A stretch of 64,000 nt of DNA from Symbiodinium natans (GCA_905221605.1 CAJNDS010000072.1:167001-231000), one strand, 5' to 3'. Counted from the first letter of the stretch, positions 10,943 through 22,018 are shown. Notes: generated from the letters alone by a model not told the origin. Numbers and translations are program-made.

Positions 10943-12488
10943 CCTAAGCCCGAAACCGCATGGGTGCACCTGTGTGCCTGTTTAAACGGTCCCCTTTTTG
11001 GGGGGGTCTTAATCGGGAGGAGTTCATGAATTGAAACGGGGTCCACATGATTTTCAAAGGGATGAGTTCATATATATGAGTTTACGTGCTTTTCCTAGGG
11101 TGAGTTTGTATGATTTAGAAAGGGATCCATATGATTTTACATGGGGTGAGTGTATATGAATTTGAACAAATCGATGACTTTATATGAATTTCAAAGGGAT
11201 CCGACTGGTTTTATCACGAATGAGTTTATATGAACTTGAAAGGGATGAGTTCATATGAGTTCAAACGGGGTCAGTATAGTTTCAAGGGGATGAGTCTACA
11301 TCTTAAGCCTTGAGATTTTTCAAGAGCTAAGCCTTCAACCCATGAAACAAAGAGGCTTCAAGTGTCAAGGGACTGCCCCTTAACCCAAGAGGCCAGGTCC
11401 AAATCCAGAGCCCCGGGCCCAAGGCCAGCACATGAAAGAGGTTCCCGAAACAGTGCCCATTAAAGCCGGCTGGGGCGGCTCCTGGACCAGTCCCTGGCCG
11501 TAATGACCTAGACATGTTTTTATGTAGTTTTTTGAACGAAAAACTCTTGGTTTCTGCTCGGTTGGAGGCCAGGGCTGCGGCGTGAGGTTGGCTTCAAAAC
11601 ATGCAGGGTTCAGGGGTTGGGGGTTTAGGGCTGAGGGGTTTAGGGTTTATTTGGGGCTTACCCACATACCCTAGATTCTGAACAAGCCTGGATTGCGGCG
11701 ACGAGTTGACTTTAAAGATGGTCCCGGTTCTCGACCCCCACACATTCACAGTGTCCTGCATAGCCGGGCAAACTTGACTTTAAAGAGGGGGCTGCTACGA
11801 AAGCAGGTGCAAGAGTGAAACCCTAAACCCTAAACCCTAAACCCTCAGCCCGAAGCCCCAAGCCCCAAGCCGTAAGCCCTGAGCCCTAAGCCCGAAGCCC
11901 TAAACCCTAAACCCCCAAAATGTGAAGAACTCTACCGTGCTCAGTAGGATTGAAGCCGGTCCGGAGGGGCGCTGCTTGGCGCAGGTCGGGGCTGGCCGAT
12001 CTGACCCTGCAATCGACCTTGTCATCCAACCAGGTGCGTTTTTTTTAGGGTTTTCAGGGGGTTTAGGGTTTAGGGTTTAGGGTTTAGGGTTAGGGTTTAG
12101 GGTGATTCGGGTTTGCAGTTGTTCTGTGTTTAGGGCTTTTTGGGATGCTCAGGGTTGTCAGGGTTTCTAGGGTGGGTGTTTAGGGTTTCGTGCTATTCTG
12201 GGCTGCTACTAGATGTGGGGGGGGGGGGGGAACTGACTTACTTATGTGGGGGAAACCTAAACCTAAACCCCAAACCCTAAACCCTACCCAAAAACCCTAA
12301 ACCCTAAACCCTAAACCCCTAAACCCTAAACCCCTAAACCCTAAATTTAAGAGCCTCCGGCTCAAGCCGCCGACCCCGCTGGAGCATAGTTGAAAGGTTT
12401 AAACGCGCTCGTCAGCTCAAAGGATGCCAAAAGTTGATTTGCTTGAGCCTCTGTGAAACGTTGGGGGGGGGGGGGGGTGGGTGGGGGT

Positions 12489-12530
<42 letters not shown>

Positions 12531-13910
12531 CAAGAGGGTTGGGGGTTTTTTCCCAAAGGACCCCTATGTCCTGTGCCAAACCGCCTATGGTCCGTGAGTT
12601 TATGCGGTGTGGGTGGCCTGGCCCTCCATGGAAAAGCTGCCCGGGTACCCCCCCCTACCCCCCCCACCCCCGCGTTTTGGGGGAGGTTTTCACCTCCTTT
12701 TCCCACCCAACACGCCGCCAGGGTCGGCGGACCCTACACCCTAAACCCTAAACCCTGAACCCTAAACCCTAAACCCCATTTCTTCCCCACATCTTGTGTA
12801 GTCGTAGCACTTTGACCTTGCCTCGGAGTTTCGAGGCCCTCTGCTACTTGAAGCTGTCGCGGTTCCAGGAAGCTGAGGAGTGAGCCTCATCTTGGTACAG
12901 CCTTGTTTGAGTTACAGGGTTTAGGGTTTAAGGTTTGGGGTTTAGGGTTTAGGGTTTAGGGGTTTAGGGTTTGGGGTTTGGGGGTTTAGGGTTTGGGGTT
13001 AGGGTAGTTGTCTTAGCATTTAGGGTGTAAAGGCTTTGGATTTTCGGGGTGCGGTTCTCTGTCATTTCTCGTTTATGTTTGGCCCCCCTAGATACACGCA
13101 TGGCGATAGAAGCCTCAAAAGAGACCACCCTTGGGATCAACGGCCACAAATCCGACCTAGGCCCCAGACTCCTGAACCCTAAACCCTACACCCTACACCC
13201 TAAACCCTAAACCCTAAACCCCTAAACCCTAAACCCTACACACCAAACCCTTTGTTCGCAGGAGAGCGCTTCAGCAGCCTTGGCTGCAGATGCGTCGAAC
13301 AGCAAAGCGGCGCGGCACTTTGCTTGCGGAAGTCTCCGGCATGAAGGTTTAGGGTTTAGGGTTTAGGGTTTAGGGTTTAGGTTTAGGGTTTAGGGTTTAG
13401 GGTTTAGGGTTTAGGGTTTAGGGTTTAGGGTTTAGGGTTTAGGGTTTAGGGTTTAGGGTTTAGGGCTCTTCGTAGGGAGCTTAGGTATCCCATCTAGGTC
13501 CCTTAAGTAGGGAGCTTAGGTGTCCCATTTAGTCCCTTTAAGCAGGGAATCTAGGTCTCTACACAATCCCTGGGCCCTAAACCCTAAAGCCTAAACCCTA
13601 ATCCCTTAAAGGGTCAATGTGGAAGGGTTACCTGTTTCCAGGTCTACCGGCGAGGCTTGTCGCGCCTAAATCTGGGTGACCCTCGCGGTGCCGTGGAGGC
13701 GCGGAAGCTGCAAATGAGCACTGTCCCCTTCAAGTTTAGGGTTTTGGAACTGAAGTTTCAGTTCTGCTACCATAGTATGGAAGTCGTTGTAAACATGGTT
13801 TCCTGCGTATAGTTGCTTGTTGTGAGTACCTGGGCAGCAGCCCAGGGAATGTTGGCAAGCTTTGTGAAGCAGCCGAGGACTTGCAGAAAGCTCTAAGGCG
13901 GGCGGAGTTC
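10808..13910 (+). CDS. TPR-type protein gene, multi-exon (partial model)
   Basis: Coding islands combine into tetratricopeptide-like helices. Island 10808-10890 reads EALACYASALQNLERLRVV. Island x, ending at 12877, reads FEALCYLKLSRFQEAE. Island y, 13262-13306, reads ESASAALAADASNSK (15 codons). Island z, from 13642, reads VYRRGLSRLNLGDPRGAVE. A last island near 13873-13907 reads EDLQKALRRAE. Joining x-y-z keeps phase and yields the order expected for a TPR (YLKL..FQEAE, A.A...SK, YRRG.....G....A). Intron x-y would be 12878-13261 with a GA donor; intron y-z would be 13307-13641 with a GC donor. Both contain telomere-like arrays. TPR proteins are scaffolds; the partner is unknown. Start, end and the assignment of 10808-10890 are uncertain. 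Confidence 0.45.
11010..11300. repeat. degenerate tandem repeat with ATATGA(A/G)TT motif
   Basis: About ten diverged units of roughly 25-30 bp, each around GGGATGAGTTCATATGA or GGGGTCCATATGATTTT. It is AT-richer than its surroundings and non-coding. Confidence 0.7.
11818..11915. repeat. telomere-like array with CCCTAAG/CCCGAAG variants
   Basis: Four CCCTAAA units, then a run of AAGCCC variants, then CCCTAAA again. Confidence 0.87.
12046..12345. repeat. opposed telomere-like arrays
   Basis: TTTAGGG (12046-12105) and CCCTAAA/CCCCTAAA (12254-12345) face each other. Between them are degenerate GTTTAGGG pieces and a run of G at 12217-12230. Confidence 0.87.
12463..12526. repeat. poly-G tract
   Basis: About 60 bases almost entirely G, interrupted by a few T. 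Glycine-only open frames across it are artefacts. It could form a G-quadruplex, and its length may be misassembled. Confidence 0.9.
12915..13250. repeat. telomere-like arrays inside proposed TPR-gene intron
   Basis: TTTAGGG/TTTGGGG at 12915-13020 and CCCTAAA/CCCTACA at 13175-13250, both inside the proposed intron 12878-13261. Confidence 0.88.
13347..13466. repeat. long (TTTAGGG)n array inside proposed intron
   Basis: About 17 units, all perfect except one shortened by a G. It is followed at 13468-13560 by a roughly 40-bp unit repeated about 2.5 times (GTAGGGAGCTTAGGT). Both lie in the proposed TPR-gene intron 13307-13641. Confidence 0.95.
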
Positions 13911-14539
13911 GAACCCTAAACCCTAAACCCTAAACACCCCGCACCCTTAGCTGTAAAACACGTAAACCTACAAAGCTTAGGGTTTAGGGTTTCAGGTTCC
14001 CAAGGTCTAAACCCTAGCTGGTAAAGAGCCACGTAGTGTATGTCCATTTGTGGGTATGCGTACCCCACGCATGCTCTTCTTTGCCATGAGGGAACGGTTT
14101 CGGTCCGATTTGTGGATGTTGTCCGCTGATTTCTGGGGCTTGTCTTGCTACATTTTCAGGCCGTCGATGGTCGTCTCTTGAGTACGACGCTTCGTGTAGA
14201 AACCGCTCCCCCTCCCCCCTCCCACCCTTCCCGCCCCCTCCTCGCTCCCTCCCCCTTCCCCCCCTTCCTCCCCTTCCCCCCCCCCCCCCCCCCCGCCCCG
14301 CCAGGCTTGAGCCTCAGAACGCGGAGGTTCGCCAGAAGCTGTCGGAGGCCAGAGCTCGGCCCGACGATGAAAGTAAACGCTTAGGGCTTCGGGATGTTCA
14401 GGGTAACATAGCGGGGTCGGAATAAGTACCACAGAAATCCACTATGGTTCCTTTTTACTATAAGAGCCCCCAAAACCCTAGTCTAATGATTAAGGCCCCT
14501 ATAGTATGCCACTTGAATTTTTGTTCAGCTTTTTGCGTG

Positions 14540-15184
14540 TGACATGGAGGCCAAGCAGCAAGCGGAGGAGGCTCCGATTCCCGAATCGGAGATGGCCGTT
14601 GCTTCCGGGGCTACAAGCGCCTTGGGAAAAGACGGAGGATTGTGGAGCCCTCAGATTCCCCAGCTGATGTGAAGCTGAGTTGGGCTGCTTTACTCCCCCC
14701 GGCCCCAATGTTTCATATCCGCCAACATGCGCACCATTGCATGATAACGATACTTACCAGCTCCTTATGATTGGGGGGTGGTGGGGGGTGGGTTGGGGCA
14801 GTTTTGGGTGATTTCGAGGTACAGCGAAAAGCTAGACCTGAACGAGGGAAGGCTTGCGCAGTCTTTCAAGGAGCTCTTCCCTGCGCATGTACAAGTCTGA
14901 CATCTGCAGGGTTTAGTTTCGGCCACAGTTCATGATTCACGACTCGCGGAATGGGAGGAGCAGAGGGACTGGGTGAACACCATCGACAACTGGATGGAGA
15001 TCAAAGACATTTCGTTTGTCGACGAAGAAGACAAGAATGTCGTCTCTGTTTACATGTCTTTGCGTGGACCTCGGCCCACGACGTTCACTTGGTCTGTTCC
15101 CTTGCCCCATGGTCCTTGGTCCTTTTTTCGAGATACGCGCCGCAGGACAACAGGAACCTTGCTGAATGTGCCGTCGAGCTGAAA
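14540..15184 (+). CDS. unidentified exon candidates
   Basis: Three coding-like islands. 14545-14670 reads from an ATG (MEAKQQAEEAPIPESEMAVA) to TGA. 14820-14890 reads RYSEKLDLNEGRLAQSFKEL. 14915-15183 is one open stretch reading LAEWEEQRDWVNTIDNWME, then DISFVDEEDKNVVSVYMSL, to TGA near 15181. The last island is acidic and aromatic-rich with no clear family. Whether they form one gene, or continue the TPR gene upstream, is not resolved. Confidence 0.35.
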
Positions 15185-15199
15185 ACTTGAGATCCTAAA

Positions 15200-15490
15200 T
15201 CCTAAAACTCGCCACCTTCAACCCTGAACCCCCTAAACCCTGAACCCTAAACCCTAAACCCTAAACCCCAAAAAACCGTAAGTCCAAGAAGGCCCGGCCT
15301 CCACGAGATCGCTGCCAACAAGGTGTGCGTTTGGCTGACGGCGACCACGCTGGAGGCCGATGCGCCTTGCAAGACTCAGGGTTTAGGGTTCCGGGTTTGG
15401 GGTTCCGGGTTCCGGGTTTGGGGTTTGGGGTTTAGGGTTCCGGGTTCCGGGTTTAGGGTGGGATAGTTTAGGGTTTAGGGCTTAGGATAA
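15200..15490. repeat. telomere-like arrays around an exon candidate
   Basis: CCCTAAA/CCCTGAA at 15200-15275 and TTTAGGG/TTCCGGG at 15377-15490. Between them, about 15290-15364 reads LHEIAANKVCVWLTATTLEA, an exon candidate. Confidence 0.8.
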
Positions 15491-17186
15491 TTCAGGGTCT
15501 TAGGATGCTGTTATGGCATAGGTTGTAGGGGCCCGGCCCTGGGATGCCGGATCCTTATGAGTTGAGGCTCCCACTGAAGAGTCCGCTTCGCAGGTTCGTG
15601 TCGTCGAGCTGCGGGGCGCAAACTGGCCAGGGCGGCACGTTTTAGGTTCGGAGTGTAAGGCAAGCCGACAGGGTGACTCTGTTTGTAAGTTACCAAGATG
15701 AGTATAGTCATAACATCGCCCCATACAAGAAAAATGTGCAAGCATCCTGTGGCAGGGGATTGAAGCAGCCCAGCAAGCTTTTTGGGGTTTCTCACGCCGC
15801 AGTCTGCCGCGTGGCAGGTGCTACGTGGCCCAAGAGCTTTGGGGGCAGATAGACCCACAGCGCAGACCACAGCTTCTGCCCAGATTTCTGCGAGCAAGCG
15901 GGAAGTGAGCACGACGAGGGCCCATGTGTGGGTGCTGTGACCCCAGGCAGTCCACCTGGAAAGTGCGAAGGGACAAGCTTTCCATCAAGCTGCAGAAAAG
16001 AGCCAGTGCTCGCAGCCCGTCTCTTAGAGTGCTGGCCACACACCACACACCCCAAATCCGAAGCCTCATAAGTCTCTCTCTGTCCCTGGCATGTGTTGAG
16101 GTTGGGATCGCTGGGAGAAGATACGCCGGATCTGATGCCAGGGCGGAGGGGGGATTAGCCAATGTTCTCTTTATCTTTTTTTTTTAAACGTCTCTCTCTC
16201 TCTCTCTCGCTCTGTCTCTCTCTCTCTCTCTCCCTCCCTCTCCCCCTCCCCCTCCCTCTCCCTCTCCGTTTGTCAAAAGACTCATACACACCCAGGGCGC
16301 TTGTGCAGCGAGAGAAACCGGTGCTCCATGATTGCCTTGCGCCAACTTGCGCCAAGCAGCGATATCAGACCAAACTTTGGATCAACAGGGGCCTTGCTGG
16401 CCTCAGCCCCATCGGAGGACAATTCGGCGAGCTCCTGTGGGTGAGGCAGACAGGCAGGTTGAACGTGCGAGCAGTTCTGCTTATGTTCTTGCCTTGGATG
16501 TGCCAGTGGCCCCCTCTCTGACAGGCAGCGGGAGGACGCGAGCTTTGCCAGAGAAGATCCTAAGCCCTTAAGATCGCATGCGAGTTGAGCATCTTCCCTG
16601 ATTGCGGGCTTGAACTCGAAGTACCAATTCCTTCGCTTAAGCCGCAAGCTTCGTGGAAGGACTTCCCTCAGCCGCCTCAGATGGTGCAGACGCTTCGTCC
16701 CATGGCGCAACTTAACACCCCTTGTGTGATGTCGTTGATGCAACAGGGTGTCTTCTGGTGTCTTTCTTCTTAGAGGCGAATCCGAAAACCCCTCAATCAT
16801 CACCCCAGTGTCACGGGCAGGAGGCTGCCTGCTGCCAGACGGAGGTGAGGAACCGAAAGGGAACTTTCAGGGCTGAGTCGCAATCTGCACTGGCCGCTTA
16901 GCCATTTGAAGCCTTTGAAGCTATTGCTTGTATCGGAGAATACGGGAGTTGCGAAGTATCATGCTGAGTGCGACTGATCATCGTTCCTATTTTTTTGTTT
17001 GCAAGGGGTGTCATTGCTCCCTGAAGCCTCGAAACCCCCCAAACCCCGAAACCCCCCAAACCTGGCGCTCAGTTCACATTGTTGGAGTTAGGCTCCTCCA
17101 TCAGGCCATGGGTGCCCTCAGAGGGAAGCGCCACACGAGCCACCTTGTACGCCAAGATTCCGCGTTGCCACTCGTAACGTGGGGCT
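15491..17186. other. no gene supported; contains (TC)n microsatellite
   Basis: A CT-rich microsatellite lies at 16190-16267. Several overlapping open frames up to about 170 codons occur on both strands, but none has a recognisable family and they overlap each other. This is probably the 5' flank of the gene at 17187. Confidence 0.35.
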
Positions 17187-20100
17187 ATGCCTGCCTTGTG
17201 GCTGCTGCTCGGCCTCATCTCAGCGGGGCTGCGGCCAGATGGAGAAGACGGCCCAGAGAACACAGGACCCAGGGCCATGATCAGCGTGATCACCCGCGAC
17301 CGCTTCTGGCGGCATGCCTTGTCCACGCTCTCATTGCTGGCGTCGGTGGAGCATGCGCGGCAGGAGCTTCCCAACCTTGTCCTAGAGTGGCATCTGATCG
17401 ATGATGCGTCCAGCAAGTCGGATGGTAAGAAGAAGCAGGCCATGGTCCAGGACCTGGTCCAAAGAGGGAAGATTACGAACTTCACAAAGATGCCACGACA
17501 TCTCGGGACCGTTCGGGTCTTGTCGGTGGCTTTTGAGACCTTCCTGGCCCGAAGCGACCTTGACTTCCTTCTGCACTGCGACGATGACATCCTGATGGGT
17601 CGGAGAACGGTCGCCCGTGCTCTGGGTGACTACATGGCTGACCACTGGAAAGGCCAAGCTGAGGGCGGTGGCCTCTTGGCACTCTTTGTGAACTCCTGGC
17701 TGGACGACCAGCTTTCTCGCGCTCCAGCCTTCGGGGCCTATGCCGCGGCGCCGTTTCTGGGCGGGGCTGCCTACGTGGTCGATCGCCGGACCGTCCTTGC
17801 CACGGGGAACCCATGGGCACAGGCCATTGCCGCCAACAGCAAGGTGACCCCTCACGAGGCCCACGTGTTCTGGCTCAGGCATCTGCTGCCCTCCAAGAGT
17901 CTACGGATATGGGTCCGATGGCGAAAGCCCTATGAGTGCCAACACTTGGGGAATGTGAACACACTCAATTTCGGGCGGCAGCCCGAGTGGGAGCCCATGT
18001 GGGCCATTGACCACGAGACAAAGCGCATCGTAGAAGTTGCCGGCTTCAATTCTCTGCATGTTCGCGCTGCGCTGTGGGCTGACCGCAAGCTCCTGCCTGA
18101 CTACGTTGCCTCATTGAATGCAGCTGCCTCTGTGCCTCTTCACCTGCCGGAGCCAGGGCCGTCGATCCCCAACCCGTGGTCTCCGTGGGCGTATCGCAAG
18201 CGCCACCTCAATTATCTGGAAATCGGCACGGCAGACTTTGATACGCTCCTGTCTCGGCATGTTTGGAAACCCGAAGTGCACGGAATCTCCATGGAGCCAT
18301 TCCGGCCCTACTTCGATAAGCTGCCATCCCACGGCGGTGCAAGCAAGCTCTTGCTCAATGTGGCCTTGAGCGACTATGACGGCTATGATGCCATGATCAG
18401 ATTACGGAACCCCCAAAGAATAGGAGCAACCATTCTGGGTGTGTCATGGTGCTTCTTGGGGGGAGCACTCTTCTTGTTACATCTCTCTCTCTCTCTGTTA
18501 TATATATGTATATAGATATATATCTATGTATATATATATATATAGATCATGTAGCTTTATTTGTGTGTGTGTGTGTGTGTGTGTGTGTTTTTATATATAT
18601 ATATAGATCATGTAGCTTTATTTGTGTTTTTTTTTTTGGGGGGGGGGGGGGGGGCGCTTGAACAGCGCGAGTGCCGAGGAGACGCTGTACTTTGTGCAGC
18701 CGCAGCTGGTGGGGCCGCACCGGGGCTCCGGGAGCCTCTGCGAGGAGGCCGCGCTGCAGAAGCTGGGCCTCGCCAGCTGCCTCCCCGGATGGCGACTTCG
18801 TCAAGTAGGGTTTAGGGTTCAGGGTTCAGGGTTTAGGGTTTAGGGTTTAGGGTTTAGGGTTTAGGGTTTAGGGTTTAGGGTTCAGGGTTCAGGGTTCAGG
18901 GTTTAAGGTGTAAGGGGGGACTTGGGGATGTTTCCCCTTTCTATTCAGCGTCCTGAAGAGGGAGTATCGTACACTCTACTAGAATCCCCACTAAGGACTG
19001 CTGGTATCAGGGGGAACATCCCAAAGGGGGACCCTAGAAACTCCCGAACTTGGCCTGTTGAGGGTTTTTACGGAGTTTAGGATCTAGTGCTTAGCGTCTA
19101 GGGCAGCAAAAAAAATCAAAAAAACACCACTTTTGCTTGTGGCTTCCCAACCAGCGGGGCCTAAACCCTAAACCCGAAGCCCAAAACCCTAAACCCTAAA
19201 CCCTTAACCCCAAACCCTAAACCCTAAACCCTAACCCCTGAACCCTAAACCCTAAACCCTAAACCCCAAACCCTAAACCCCAAACCCCAAACCCTAAACC
19301 CTAAACCCTAAACCCTAAACCCTAAACCCTAAACCCTAAACCCTAAACCCTAAACCCTAAACCCTAAACCCTAAACCCTAACTAAGGCTCAGGGGCACCT
19401 CGTCCCTGAAGAAGCCGCCTCGAGGGGTGCAGGAGCTGCTGGGCGACCGGGCGGCTTCGGTGCTCGGGAAGGTGCAAAGGGTCCTGAAGTTCTGTGTCAG
19501 GGTTTAGTGTTTAGGATTTAGGGTTTAGGATTTAGGGTTTAGGATTTAGGGTTTAGGGTTTGGGATTTAGAGTTTAGGATTTAGGGTTTAGGGTTTCGTT
19601 ATTGGGTTCAGAGCACCAAAAACCCTAAACCCTGACACCCTCAAGCCCTAAGACCCGAAACTCATCTCGAGCACTAGCCCTAAACCCTAAACCCTAAACC
19701 CTAAACCCTAAACCCTAAACCCTAAACCCGAAACCCTAAACCCTAAACCCTGAACCCTAAACCCTAAACCCTAAACCCCAAACTGTCCAGGTGCAGGTTC
19801 CCTGCATGACCTATGAGACCCTGCTCACCGTGTATGGCATCGGTGCCCTGGCCGCACTCCCCCCCCCCCCCCCCTGGTTTAGGGTTTCGGGTTTAGGGTT
19901 TAGGGTTTAAGGTTTAGGGTTTAGGGTATCTGCTCTGCTCCCTCCTAAAGCTTAAACCCTGGACCCTAGACCCTAAACCCTGGTCGAAGGTGCTTTGGAT
20001 ATCCTGAAGATTGATGCCTGCTGCAATCATCGACTTTCCACTTCTTGCTGGTAGTTTAGGGTTTAGGGTCTAGGGTTTCGGGTTCAGGGTTTAGGGTTTA

Positions 20101-20926
20101 AGCCCTAAACCCTAAACCCTAAACCCTAAACCCTAAACCCTAAACCCTAAACCCTAAACCCTAAACCCTAAACCCTAACCCTAAACCCTAAACCCTAAAC
20201 CCTAAACCCTAATCTCTAAACCCTAAACCCTAAACCCTACACCCTAAAACCCGAAACCCTGAGCATGTGCCAAGGATACTGAGGGCTTCGATGCCCACAT
20301 CCTGAGCCAGGTCATTGAACTCGGCCGTGCACGGGCCGTTTGGCCATGGCAGGCTGTCTAGGGTTTAGGGTTTCGGGTTTCGGGTTTAGGGTTTAGGGTT
20401 TAGGGGTCATTAGGGTGCAAACTTTGGTTTTAAGAAAGTTTGTGTCCTTATGAAGCTGGTCGTTCCTTCTGCATTCTTTGTTCCATGGGGTTCCTGGACG
20501 ACAGGTGCAGTTTGAGAAGAACATGCTGTCGGATTGGAAGATGCTGGATGCACAAGCTGCTTGGTTGCTCGTTTAGGGCTTAGCCCTAGCGCTAAACCCC
20601 AAGCCCTAAGCCCTAAGCCCTAAGCCCTAAGCCCTAAGCCCTAAGCCCTAAGCCCTAAGCCCTAAACCCTAAACCCTAAACCCACCTTCAGCCCTTCCGG
20701 GTTTTAGTAAGGGGATGCCTCGACCTCCCGATTCTTCGGTACCTTATTGAACGCTAAGGTACCCCTAAAATCCTCCCTTAGACTCCCTTATATTCTCCTT
20801 CTCTAGGTTAAGGGGGTATGGGTTTGGGGTATGGTGAATTATTCTTGGAAGGTCGTGGAGCTGCACAAAGAGGGATACCGCTGCCGCATGACTGACGTGG
20901 AAGTGGCAACCTGCTGGCGTGAGTGA
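17187..20926 (+). CDS. glycosyltransferase (GT2-like) fused to FkbM-type methyltransferase, eight exons
   Basis: Exon 1 (17187-about 18398) opens with a signal-peptide-like MPALWLLLGLISAGL. It continues with a GT-A-type glycosyltransferase region: HLIDDASS near residue 70 and an acidic DxD-type HCDDDILMG near 130. From residue about 341 an FkbM/SAM-methyltransferase region begins (YLEIGTADFD, then LLLNVALSDYDG). It continues in exon 2 (about 18655-18809, ETLYFVQPQLVGPH), exon 3 (19393-19471, SLKKPPRGVQELLGD), exon 4 (19791-about 19876, VPCMTYETLLTVYGIG), exon 5 (about 19983-20012, LDILKID), exon 6 (20275-20352, DTEGFDAHILSQVIELG), exon 7 (20505-20570, VQFEKNMLSDWKMLDAQAA) and exon 8 (20852-20926, ELHKEGYRCRMTDVEVA, stop TGA). 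Exons 6-8 join in phase. Introns use GT or GC donors; two begin GTTTAGGG. The likely role is secretory-pathway sugar transfer or methylation; substrates are unknown. The exon 1/2 junction lies in low-complexity DNA and is unresolved. Confidence 0.78.
18484..18654. repeat. compound microsatellite and G-run in intron 1
   Basis: (TC)n, (TA)n, (GT)n, T-run and G-run. A 29-base segment containing GATCATGTAGCTTTATTTG is repeated twice. This obscures the exon 1/2 boundary of the glycosyltransferase-methyltransferase gene. Confidence 0.9.
18810..18912. repeat. (TTTAGGG)n array at the 5' end of intron 2
   Basis: About 14 units, including TTCAGGG variants. The donor GT of the proposed intron (18810-18811) is part of the first GTTTAGGG. 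Confidence 0.93.
18925..19040. mobile_element. inverted-repeat element, family B, inside intron 2
   Basis: Left end TTGGGGATGTTTCCCC. The reverse complement of the right end is TTGGGATGTTCCCCCTGATA. No coding potential. The related copy is at 59629-59735. It sits between the TTTAGGG and CCCTAAA arrays of intron 2. Ends are approximate. Confidence 0.6.
19160..19381. repeat. (CCCTAAA)n array at the 3' end of intron 2
   Basis: About 30 units with scattered CCCCAAA, CCCTTAA and CCCTGAA variants, ending about 10 bases before the exon 3 acceptor. Confidence 0.93.
19497..19783. repeat. opposed telomere-like arrays filling intron 3
   Basis: TTTAGGG alternating with TTTAGGA (19497-19605), then CCCTAAA (19678-19783) ending seven bases before the exon 4 acceptor CCAG. 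Confidence 0.9.
19877..20265. repeat. telomere-like arrays of introns 4 and 5
   Basis: TTTAGGG at 19877-19927; TTTAGGG variants at 20053-20100 that switch at 20100 to (CCCTAAA)n running to about 20265. The switch point reads GGGTTTAAGCCCTAAACCC, an inverted junction. Exon 5 lies between the two sets. Confidence 0.92.
20357..20405. repeat. TTTAGGG array in intron 6
   Basis: TTTAGGG with TTTCGGG variants immediately after the GC donor at 20353. Confidence 0.9.
20571..20690. repeat. intron 7 with homogenised (CCCTAAG)n array
   Basis: The intron begins GTTTAGGG at 20571. About ten CCCTAAG units (20596-20665) then revert to CCCTAAA. The remainder of the intron, to 20851, is unique, with CTTA-rich palindromic pieces. 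Confidence 0.9.
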
Positions 20927-22018
20927 AGGGGAAGCTTCTACAACCCAGGAAGGCTGCTGCCTATTGCTATCGGACGCTCGTGGGGTGAGGAGAGAGTGCT
21001 GCGTTTCGGCACGAGTTCTCTCACATCCTTCGCAACATCTCGCGCCAGGAGTCAGAATCTACGGCTCGGCTGCGCGCGACTGCCGTGGCTCAGAATGAGG
21101 TGCCGGCTCACTGGTTGCCAGGCGCTGCGCGGACCCAAGTCTGGCCAAGATCTCCGCGGTGGGAAGCGAAAGGTCAGGCGTTTGGTTCTGTCCATGGGTG
21201 CGCACCTTTTGTTCGTCTTGGCGGGCCTTCGGTCCTTTCTGGTGCCCCGCTCTTCTTGCGTGACAAGCCGTATCAGAGTGGAGCTCTAAGACTCCAGATG
21301 ACCGTCCTTCAGGGGTGTTTGCAGCAATTTATAGCTTTGTGGTCACCTCAGGTGCGCTTGAAGCACACCTTTCGCAACAGGAGGATGAAAAGGATACGAT
21401 TTACATGGGCAACATGCGTGGTTTCTCGAGTTGCTAAGGCAGACCCCCGAGGGCCCAATACCCCTTTCGTTAAGGAACCTTGAAGTGAAAAGAAAACCCT
21501 GCTGTAATTTGAGGTACGTTACTGAATCAAGGGGGTATCGGGCTCTCTGGGGACGTCCGACGAGGTTGAGGGAACAAGAGTGAGGAAGACCAGCTTTTTT
21601 TGGTTGGCCCCAAAGTTTGCAATGTGGTGGCAAGCTGATGGTCAGCATGGAACCACCTTGCTGTGAACCGACGCTGCAGTTCCTGTGGTACATGCGTTTG
21701 TCTCTACAAATATGAGATACAAGCCGATATAGATGCAAGCGCACAAATACATAATGCTTTGTATGTAAATATATATGTATATATACATATATATATATAC
21801 ATACATACTTATATTCAAATTCATATGACAGCTCTATCTGCATTGATATGTCCATGTATTCCATATACATACGTGTGTATTTCACATAGCTTGCTGGTGC
21901 TCGGCCGCGCAGGACACTTAGGTGTTGTGCAGTTTCTCAAGTTGATGCTTTGCACTTCGCCGGGTTTTCAGCATATTTTGCCGCTGTCCCTCTGTAGAGG
22001 CTTGTAAAGTGTCGTGCG
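20927..22018. other. intergenic stretch with one weak exon candidate and an (AT)n tract
   Basis: About 21000-21175 has a coding-like frame (FRHEFSHILRNISRQESES) ending before GTCAGG, but no family was recognised. 21766-21812 is an AT/ATAC microsatellite. Nothing else is supported. Confidence 0.3.

Noticed and set aside
12434-12758. Glycine-rich proteins over the poly-G tract
   Set aside because: Two overlapping frames give the same poly-Gly because the DNA is a G homopolymer; flanks are non-coding and telomere-like.
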